Shown here in pieces: positions 58,285 through 64,000 of a DNA stretch of 64,000 nucleotides; within the stretch, counting starts at the first letter, position 1; every line of letters starts with the position of its first letter. The translations under genes were made by a program, and so were the position numbers. The notes beneath the pieces are model-generated. The model worked only from the letters and a program-made list of their open reading frames with translations. It did not search any database and was not told the origin of the DNA. The DNA is from Rhodobacterales bacterium LSUCC0031 (GTDB lineage: Bacteria > Pseudomonadota > Alphaproteobacteria > Rhodobacterales > Rhodobacteraceae): NCBI GenBank assembly GCA_015689735.1, contig WVSP01000005.1:30131-94130 (forward strand), read 5' to 3'.

Positions 58285-59283
58285 CTAGCCGCCGATCTCC
58301 GTCGCGCGGGCGAGGATATCGACACCTTGGCTTTTCCAGAAATGCAGAAGGTCGATGAAAATCCAGTTCTCGGCCAGCTTGTCGCCCGAGCGGCGATAGA
58401 TATCGATCACCCGAAACTCTCCAACCTGCCCCGTGGCGGGCATGCCCATGAAGCCGCCGGTGTGGCGCGCGGTGAAATTGGGCCAGCCGAAAAAGCCGCC
58501 ATAATGCCCCTCGGCCAGACGGGCGACATGGCCCGTGCCGGTCCGCTCGGTGAATGCGGCGCGGAAGGGGCCGGAATGCTGCTTGGCATAGCGTGCGATG
58601 GTGTAGGTCGCGCCGATCCCGTGCGGCCCCCACCAGATCATGTCGTCATGCCAAGTACGGGCGAGTTCCTCCTCGAGCGGCAGACCAAGCTGCCATGCCC
58701 CCAGATCGCTGATCATCGCGTTGATCGCGGCAAGGGTGCGCACGCCCTCACCCTCGGGCTGGGGGGCGTCGAGCAGCCCGTCATGGGTGATCGGCCCCGG
58801 CTGCACCATGAAGGCCCCGGTTTGCGGGCCAAAGGGGTTTTGGCCCGCCTGCGCCATCAGATGGGGAATGTCGATATAAAGCGCAGTCTCGCCGATCTTG
58901 CCATCAACCACGCGATTAAAGCTGCAATAGCGCAAGAAAGCCATCTTGCGGGTTGGCCGGATGCCCAGCCAAGGCGCATCGAACAGCCCCATGAAATGGC
59001 CCATCGACACGACCCAAGTGCTGGAAAAGCCATCGATCTCGTTTAGCCCGGCGAAAAAGATATCCTCGCGCCGCTGCATCCGGGTGAGCGCGGTCTTGAG
59101 CGGGTCCCAAAAAGCGTGGGCCACGGCCCCTGCTCCGCCAAGATCGCCGAACGGGTGATAGCCGCGCCAGCGATAGTCAGGGGCGACATGGGCGGCGAGC
59201 GCATCGGCGCTGGCTCCGGCAGGCGCAGCATCGATGGCCGCTTGCGCGGCGCGAACGATGCGCTTGGCGTCTTGCAGGCTCAT
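58285..59283 (-). CDS. Tandem SnoaL/NTF2-like protein (ester cyclase type)
   Basis: A protein of 332 residues made of two SnoaL-like (NTF2 fold) halves. The first has HVAPDYRWRGYHPFGDLGGAG and MGHFMGLFDAPWLGI. The second has TWHDDMIWWGPHGIGATY, GGFFGWPNFTARHTGGFMGMPATG and RVIDIYRRSGDKLAENWIFID. Single-domain relatives are polyketide cyclases, but most ester-cyclase type proteins in catabolic loci have unknown chemistry. Start overlaps the permease gene by 4 nt (ATGA) and the amidohydrolase follows directly. Confidence 0.82.
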   Translation of the reverse strand: MSLQDAKRIVRAAQAAIDAAPAGASADALAAHVAPDYRWRGYHPFGDLGGAGAVAHAFWDPLKTALTRMQRREDIFFAGLNEIDGFSSTWVVSMGHFMGLFDAPWLGIRPTRKMAFLRYCSFNRVVDGKIGETALYIDIPHLMAQAGQNPFGPQTGAFMVQPGPITHDGLLDAPQPEGEGVRTLAAINAMISDLGAWQLGLPLEEELARTWHDDMIWWGPHGIGATYTIARYAKQHSGPFRAAFTERTGTGHVARLAEGHYGGFFGWPNFTARHTGGFMGMPATGQVGEFRVIDIYRRSGDKLAENWIFIDLLHFWKSQGVDILARATEIGG

Positions 59284-60167
59284 CCCTTCACCGCCCCGGC
59301 GGTCAGGCCGCTGACGATCTGTCGCTGGAACACCATGATCAGCACGAACAAGGGGGCCGTGGCTGAGACCACGGCGGCAACGGCGAACATGACATTCCCC
59401 TCGACTTGCACGGATCCGAGGAAGGAGGCGATCTTTGGCACCATGGTCTGGTTCTCTTGGCTCAGCAGCATCGCGGTCACCGCGAAATCATTATAGGCTA
59501 GCAGGAAACTGAAAAGCCCTGTCGTGATCACCCCCGGCCACATCACCGGGATGATCACATGGCGAAAGGCCTGAAAACGCGTGCAGCCATCGACCATCGC
59601 GCTTTCATCCAGATCCTTGGGGATATTGAGAAAGAAGGAATGGAGCATCCACAGGGTAAAGGGCTGGTTGATCGCGACCAGAACAATGATCGCGGTCGGA
59701 AGATGCCCCCACAGGTTCCATTCGAAAAAGGGCAGCATGTAGCCCGAGACCAGCGTGATATGCGGCATGGCGCGGAAGACGAGCGCAATCATCAGCAACC
59801 AAAAAGCATAGCGGAACCCCGAGCGCGCCAAGGCGTAGCCGCCCAAGGTACCCAATGTCAGCGAGATGGTGACCGTCGCGGCCACCACGATGCCGGTGTT
59901 CAGGACATTGCGCCAAAACCCGCTTTCGATCCACGCCCCCGCATAGCCCTGCCCAGTAAAAGACGCGCCTGTCTGGGCGATGGTCATCGGCCCGGTCAGC
60001 GCGTTCATCCAATCGGCGCGCGAGAAGAAATCCCCCTGCACCTTGAGCGAGCCCCAGAAGGTCCAGACAAAGGGAAAGGCCGCGAGGATCAGCCAAAGGA
60101 TGACGAAACCCGTCGACAAGATGACCAGGGGGGTCGATCTGCGATATCCGGCACCCGTCATGGTCAC
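59280..60167 (-). CDS. Sugar-type ABC transporter permease (MalG-like)
   Basis: An inner-membrane permease of 295 residues. Membrane segments include VILSTGFVILWLILAAFPFVW at the start. The EAA loop is IPKDLDESAMVDGCTRFQAFRHVIIPVMWPG, with WMLHSFFLN just before. It has the larger periplasmic loop of MalG-type proteins. It overlaps the other permease gene before and the SnoaL gene after by 4 nt each. Confidence 0.9.
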   Translation of the reverse strand: MTMTGAGYRRSTPLVILSTGFVILWLILAAFPFVWTFWGSLKVQGDFFSRADWMNALTGPMTIAQTGASFTGQGYAGAWIESGFWRNVLNTGIVVAATVTISLTLGTLGGYALARSGFRYAFWLLMIALVFRAMPHITLVSGYMLPFFEWNLWGHLPTAIIVLVAINQPFTLWMLHSFFLNIPKDLDESAMVDGCTRFQAFRHVIIPVMWPGVITTGLFSFLLAYNDFAVTAMLLSQENQTMVPKIASFLGSVQVEGNVMFAVAAVVSATAPLFVLIMVFQRQIVSGLTAGAVKG

Positions 60168-61192
60168 ACCCTCTTGCGGTTAAAGTCGCGCCATGTCCGG
60201 ATCAGGACCGGTGTCAGCAAGATCGCGACGCCGATGATGGTCAAGACCGATGTCGCCGCCGCCGATCCGAATTGCTGCACATCCCCGCGCAGATGCGAAT
60301 AGATCAGGTAGGAAAGCGAAGTCGCGCTGGCCTGTGCCTGAAAGCCCACGATCGGCTCGAAGACACGGAAATTATCCATAAGCTGCATCAGCGTGATGAA
60401 CACGGCCAAAGGCATCAGGTGGGGGATGACGACATAGCGGATGCGTTGCCAGCGTGTTGCCCCGTCGATCATCGCGGCCTCCAACGTTTCGGCAGGCACC
60501 GTTTGCAGCCCGGCGTAAAAGACGATGAAAGCGAATGGTGCAGAGTGCCAAACACCATACACAAAGAGCGTGACCCATGTCAGCACAGGCGAAGCTTTGA
60601 GCGACAGGTTCGGGTCATCGAACACGCGTTGCAAGGTCGCGCCGATCACACCTTGGGCGTCGATCATCCAAAACAGCACCAGCGACCCGATCAGGGGCGT
60701 CACAATCATCGGCAAAAGCGAGAAAAAGATCGTCGGCCCGCGCAACAGCCTGGGTAACCCGTTGACCCCCAGCGCGATGGCAAGCCCCAGCACAAGCACC
60801 AAGGGCGTGACGATGAAGGTAAAAGACAGCGTAAAGACCAAAGCCTTGTAGAATGGCAGGTTCATGACCTGACCAAGGAAGGCACCGATCGTCTCGCTCT
60901 CTTGCCAAGCGGCAGAGAGTTCCGCCGTCGCCAGATGCGAGCGGTTGAAATAGGTGCCAAGCCCGTTGAAGCGGCCCAAGGGCTGCGCTTCGCGCAGGGC
61001 TGCCGTGGCTTCGCGATCGATGCGCGTTTCTTCAGTGCAGCCGAAGGGGCCGCAATTCTCGACCGTGACAAGCACCTGCTCATGTTCAACAAAAAGCGAT
61101 TGCACGACCACCGAAACGATGGGCAAGGCGATGAACAGGATCATCGCTGTCAGCGACGGCAGGATGAACCACAGGAATGTGCGGTGCGGCAT
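60164..61192 (-). CDS. Sugar-type ABC transporter permease (MalF-like)
   Basis: An inner-membrane permease of 342 residues. After one membrane helix (FLWFILPSLTAMILFIALPIV) comes a periplasmic loop of about 90 residues with paired Cys (ENCGPFGCTEETR), then the core. The EAA loop is PAETLEAAMIDGATRWQRIRYVVIPHLMP. The large first loop is typical of MalF/UgpA-type permeases. It lies 78 nt after the binding-protein gene, with a terminator-like hairpin between. Confidence 0.9.
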   Translation of the reverse strand: MPHRTFLWFILPSLTAMILFIALPIVSVVVQSLFVEHEQVLVTVENCGPFGCTEETRIDREATAALREAQPLGRFNGLGTYFNRSHLATAELSAAWQESETIGAFLGQVMNLPFYKALVFTLSFTFIVTPLVLVLGLAIALGVNGLPRLLRGPTIFFSLLPMIVTPLIGSLVLFWMIDAQGVIGATLQRVFDDPNLSLKASPVLTWVTLFVYGVWHSAPFAFIVFYAGLQTVPAETLEAAMIDGATRWQRIRYVVIPHLMPLAVFITLMQLMDNFRVFEPIVGFQAQASATSLSYLIYSHLRGDVQQFGSAAATSVLTIIGVAILLTPVLIRTWRDFNRKRV

Positions 61193-61220
61193 CGCGTTGC
61201 CTCGGGCTCGGGGTCAGTCG

Positions 61221-61261
61221 GGAAAAAGGAAAAGGCGCGGCGGGGGAGAGGCCGCCGCGCC
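61221..61261 (-). terminator. Terminator-like hairpin between the sugar-binding protein gene and its permease gene
   Basis: On the minus strand GGCGCGGCGG and CCGCCGCGCC form a perfect 10-bp stem around CCTCTCCC, followed by TTTTCCTTTTTCC. It starts 10 nt after the stop of the binding-protein gene. Partial termination here would leave the binding protein in excess of the permeases. Confidence 0.72.
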
Positions 61262-61270
61262 CGCCGGGGC

Positions 61271-62509
61271 TTATTGCAAGAAGCCCTGTTCGCGCGCGGC
61301 CGCGATATACGCCGCTTCGACATCGGCCAGCGCCTGTTCCGCGCTTTCCTGACCCTGCATGAACTGCGCCAGCTCGTTGCCAAGTGCTGTGTGCATCAGG
61401 CCAACATAAGGCAGCATCGGATATGGCCGCGCACCGGCATTGGCCGTTGCCGCGACACCAGCCGCCGGAGCGCCAGGCGTATAGCCCTCCATCAGCCAGA
61501 CAGCGGCGTTATTGTTGGCCGTAATGACCTCGGGCCGCAAACCGTGCATCAGGGCCTGGAAGGTCGCGGCCGCATCTTCGTCGGAGATATTGGCCGCGAT
61601 GGTGAAGCCATCCCACCACAGCGTCGAGGCAGGCAGCGCGCCGCCGCCAACGGTGGGTGCTGCGATCAAGCTGGTGTTGCCGGTGATCTCGGGGGTGGAG
61701 TTCTGATCATCCAAGATCGCTCCACCGCGCGAACCCCACATGTAGGCGATCGCCAATTCGCCCGACTCCCACAGCGCTTGCGTGGCGTTGCTGTCGAAGG
61801 TCAGGAAATCGGGGTTGGCGTATTCATTGAGTGCCGCCAGCATCTCAAGCGTGGCGATGCCGGTTTCGTTGTTGATCGCAGGCGCGGCACTGCCCGCCGC
61901 GAACAACTCACCGCCATGACCGAGATACATGTTCACGAATTCTTCACCCAAGTTCCAGCCTGCGGCGGTATTCATCGCGAAGGGATGATCAACTGCACCC
62001 GCAGCGCGCAGCTTGCCGAGGATGTCGAGCACCTCCTCGTAGGTCGCGGGCGCAGAGGCACCCACCTGCGCCAAGAGGTCGTCACGCACAAAAAGATGCT
62101 GCGCATTGGCCATGAAGGCCACCGCCATCACCTTGCCGTCGATCGTGATCTTGTTGAGCTGCGGCAGATCGGGCGCGTATTGCGCGATCAGATCGTCAAG
62201 CGGGCGGATCAGCCCTTCGTTCATCAAAGGCACGATCGAGGAGTTTGCGACCACGGCGGCGGTGTATTCGGCCGGGTTCGCCGTCAGCGCCGCGACCTGG
62301 ATATCGCGATGCTCGGTCGTCTGGTTGGCGGTCACCGAGACGGTCGCGCTGGCGCATTCGGCCGCACCGGCTGCCATTGCCTGCAATGCCGGGAAATCGT
62401 TGGACAGGATCGCCACCCGCCCACTGGCAATCCCGCAATCGGCGAAGGCGCCCGAGGCGCCGAGGATCACGGCCAGACCCGTGAATGTGGAAAGCTTGCT
62501 TATGGTCAT
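61271..62509 (-). CDS. Sugar-type ABC transporter substrate-binding protein (family 1)
   Basis: A periplasmic binding protein of 412 residues. The signal peptide is MTISKLSTFTGLAVILGASGAFA. The body shows SBP_bac_1 features: VTANQTTEHRDIQVAAL, LAQVGASAPATYEEVLDIL near residue 130, AIAYMWGSRGGAILDD and TVGGGALPASTLWWDGFTI. The ATG at 62509 is used; a GTG at 62512 adjoins it. The substrate may be a sugar or polyol; the neighbours do not decide. It is divergent from the ATPase gene with a 287-nt control region between. Confidence 0.9.
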   Translation of the reverse strand: MTISKLSTFTGLAVILGASGAFADCGIASGRVAILSNDFPALQAMAAGAAECASATVSVTANQTTEHRDIQVAALTANPAEYTAAVVANSSIVPLMNEGLIRPLDDLIAQYAPDLPQLNKITIDGKVMAVAFMANAQHLFVRDDLLAQVGASAPATYEEVLDILGKLRAAGAVDHPFAMNTAAGWNLGEEFVNMYLGHGGELFAAGSAAPAINNETGIATLEMLAALNEYANPDFLTFDSNATQALWESGELAIAYMWGSRGGAILDDQNSTPEITGNTSLIAAPTVGGGALPASTLWWDGFTIAANISDEDAAATFQALMHGLRPEVITANNNAAVWLMEGYTPGAPAAGVAATANAGARPYPMLPYVGLMHTALGNELAQFMQGQESAEQALADVEAAYIAAAREQGFLQ

Positions 62510-62628
62510 CACGACAGAACTCCCTGTGCTGTCTTCGTCATTTCTTGGCGATGTCCACCCGACAGATCGGATCCCCGCCTGACATTATTGCCGCTGTAAG
62601 ACACCCCCGGCCACGAATCACTGCCGGT

Positions 62629-62768
62629 TTGCATACGTTGTCAAATTTGATGCAGGATCACCCTCAGTGGCAAGGATTTTCAACGCGGGGGACAATTTTA
62701 ATTTTCTTTTTAAAATATAACTTGCGAGCAAATATGACTTCGATTTAGCGTGATGAAAACGTATGCAA
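62629..62768. promoter_or_regulatory. Divergent control region with two inverted 11-bp copies
   Basis: TTGCATACGTT (62629-62639) and its exact complement AACGTATGCAA (62758-62768) lie 118 nt apart in the AT-rich spacer between the binding-protein gene and the ATPase gene. The second copy lies 28 nt before the ATPase start. They are likely binding sites of one regulator whose gene is not seen here. Two copies suggest co-operative or looped binding. Confidence 0.55.
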
Positions 62769-62796
62769 CTATTTGCCCCGAGGAGGGGGTGTAGGC

Positions 62797-63843
62797 ATGG
62801 CCGAAATCCAGCTCCGCAATCTCTCGAAGCGCTGGGGCTCGTTCATCGGCGTGGAAAATTTCAACCTGACGATTGCGAACCGGGAATTTCTGGTGCTCCT
62901 TGGCCCATCGGGCTGTGGCAAGACGACGACCATGCGCATGATCGCTGGCCTTGAGGAAGCGACGGCAGGCGATATCGTGATCGATGGCAAGCGGGTGAAC
63001 GACCTCGACCCCAAGGATCGCGATGTGGCCATGGTGTTCCAAAGCTACGCGCTTTACCCCAACATGAATGTCTATGAAAACATCCGCTTCCCGCTCAAGG
63101 TGCGCGGCATCCCCGAGACCGAGCATGACGCTCGGGTGCGCCGCGCAGCCGCGATGGTTGAGCTTGATGATTTCCTGCATCGCCGCCCCGCCGAACTTTC
63201 CGGCGGCCAGCGCCAGCGCGTGGCCCTTGCTCGCGCGATCGTGCGTGAACCCAATGTCTTCTTGATGGACGAGCCACTCTCGAACCTCGACGCCAAGCTG
63301 CGCGTCTCGACCCGGGCGCAGATCAAGAACCTCAGCCATGAGCTCAAGGTCACCACGATCTATGTCACCCATGACCAGATTGAGGCGATGACATTGGCCG
63401 ACCGCGTGGTCGTGATGAACAAGGGCGTGATCCAACAGGTCGGCACACCGACCGATATTTACGATCGCCCGGCCAACACCTTTGTCGCAGGCTTTATTGG
63501 TAGCCCGGCGATGAACTTGCTGACAGGCACATTACACGGTGGCGTCTTTACTGGTCAGAATGTGCAGATCGCAGGGCTTTCCGGTCCTGATGGGCCGGTT
63601 ACATTGGGCTTTCGGGCCGAGGACGCGATGCCCGCAACCGATGGCGAAGGCCAAATCGCGGCGCCGATTTATGCACTTGAATTGCTGGGGGATGCGACGA
63701 TGGTCACCCTCAAGGTGGCCGGCACACTCGTGGCGATCAAGGCCCCCAAGGATTTCCGCGCCCAGATCGGTGCCGCCTTCGCGGCAATGGTGCCGGTTGG
63801 GGTCTGTCACCTTTTCGATGCGACAACAGGCGTCCGCCTCTGA
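62797..63843 (+). CDS. Sugar-type ABC transporter ATP-binding protein (UgpC/MsmX-like)
   Basis: An ATPase of 348 residues. Walker A is LLGPSGCGKTTTMRM, Q-loop FQSYALYPNMNVYEN, signature LSGGQRQRVALARAI, Walker B FLMDEPLSNLDAKLR, and H-loop YVTHDQIEAMTLADR. A C-terminal OB-type (TOBE) regulatory domain begins at about residue 235. GAGGAGGGGG precedes the ATG at 62797. It serves the permeases encoded on the opposite strand and is followed by the HisD-like gene. Confidence 0.94.
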   Translation: MAEIQLRNLSKRWGSFIGVENFNLTIANREFLVLLGPSGCGKTTTMRMIAGLEEATAGDIVIDGKRVNDLDPKDRDVAMVFQSYALYPNMNVYENIRFPLKVRGIPETEHDARVRRAAAMVELDDFLHRRPAELSGGQRQRVALARAIVREPNVFLMDEPLSNLDAKLRVSTRAQIKNLSHELKVTTIYVTHDQIEAMTLADRVVVMNKGVIQQVGTPTDIYDRPANTFVAGFIGSPAMNLLTGTLHGGVFTGQNVQIAGLSGPDGPVTLGFRAEDAMPATDGEGQIAAPIYALELLGDATMVTLKVAGTLVAIKAPKDFRAQIGAAFAAMVPVGVCHLFDATTGVRL

Positions 63844-63873
63844 GCGCGGCCACAGATAAAGGAAAAGAAGGGC

Positions 63874-64000
63874 ATGACGATCACCCATCTCAAGCGTGGC
63901 AAGCCGGAGGCCGAGCGGGCCGAGGATGATGCGCGGGTGCGCGCGAGCGTTGAGGGGATCTTGGCCGATATCGCGGCGCGTGGCGATGGGGCGGTGCGCG
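63874..64000 (+). CDS. HisD-like dehydrogenase, N-terminal part (runs off the right edge)
   Basis: Only 42 residues are seen: [19 protein letters not shown], then [21 protein letters not shown]. This opening is typical of histidinol dehydrogenase-like proteins outside the his operon; such proteins include HpsN, which oxidises dihydroxypropanesulfonate. It lies 30 nt after the ATPase gene, so it is probably the second gene of the plus-strand arm of the island. GAAGG precedes the ATG. Confidence 0.7.
   Translation, partial: MTITHLKRGKPEAERAEDDARVRASVEGILADIAARGDGAVR

Overview
The window looks like a chromosomal segment of a marine or aquatic Rhodobacterales (Roseobacter/Rhodobacter group) alphaproteobacterium. 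Four things point there: high GC with strong GC3 bias, a complete RcGTA-type gene transfer agent (GTA) cluster followed by cysE, an Irr-type Fur regulator beside fabA, and the order fabD-X-fabG-acpP-fabF-mltG. I do not try to name a genus.

Layout. (1) 1-7132: end of a zinc alcohol dehydrogenase, pcaD-pcaB of the beta-ketoadipate pathway, an MFS exporter, an operon of HAD dehalogenase, alpha/beta hydrolase and PLP dehydratase, and an FKBP isomerase. (2) 7192-13833: fabI, fabB and fabA, split by an oppositely oriented YdeI-like gene, then irr, typA and cysE. (3) 13915-29062: the GTA structural cluster on the minus strand, transcribed right to left from gp1 (small terminase) to gp15 (megatron), then a DUF2793 protein. 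All genes are intact and most overlap by 4 nt. (4) 29304-34899: mltG, fabF, acpP, fabG, a degenerate ClpP-like protein, fabD and a small Flp-like protein. (5) 35139-42328: rpsF-rpsR-rplI, a PQQ-type sugar dehydrogenase, a three-module secreted protein, trigger factor and UDP-glucose dehydrogenase. (6) 42652-46590: a VOC protein, a DUF6671 protein, an iron alcohol dehydrogenase and an EamA exporter. (7) 46616-56704: a dipeptide-type ABC transporter co-transcribed with three metallo-amidohydrolases, under a divergent LysR regulator. (8) 56709-64000: a second catabolic island with a sugar-type ABC transporter, HD-domain protein, amidohydrolase, tandem SnoaL protein and a HisD-like dehydrogenase running off the edge.

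How the parts work together. The fab genes supply type II fatty acid synthesis, including FabA/FabB unsaturated fatty acids. The GTA operon would package random host DNA into small tailed particles. Its regulator GafA, lysis genes and head spikes are not in this window, as expected from R. capsulatus, where they lie elsewhere. The two ABC islands each pair uptake with a dedicated set of hydrolases whose substrate is not known.

The most interesting signals lie in and around the GTA cluster. There is an extra domain of about 175 residues inside gp15. Two intrinsic-terminator-like hairpins point in the direction of GTA transcription, one in the leader and one between gp2 and gp3. A further hairpin lies directly after the capsid gene. 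Elsewhere I note the GDR repeat tail of ribosomal protein S6, a homopolymeric G9 tract in ugd, and the two uncharacterised transporter-hydrolase islands. All family assignments come from reading translated sequence; no database search was run.
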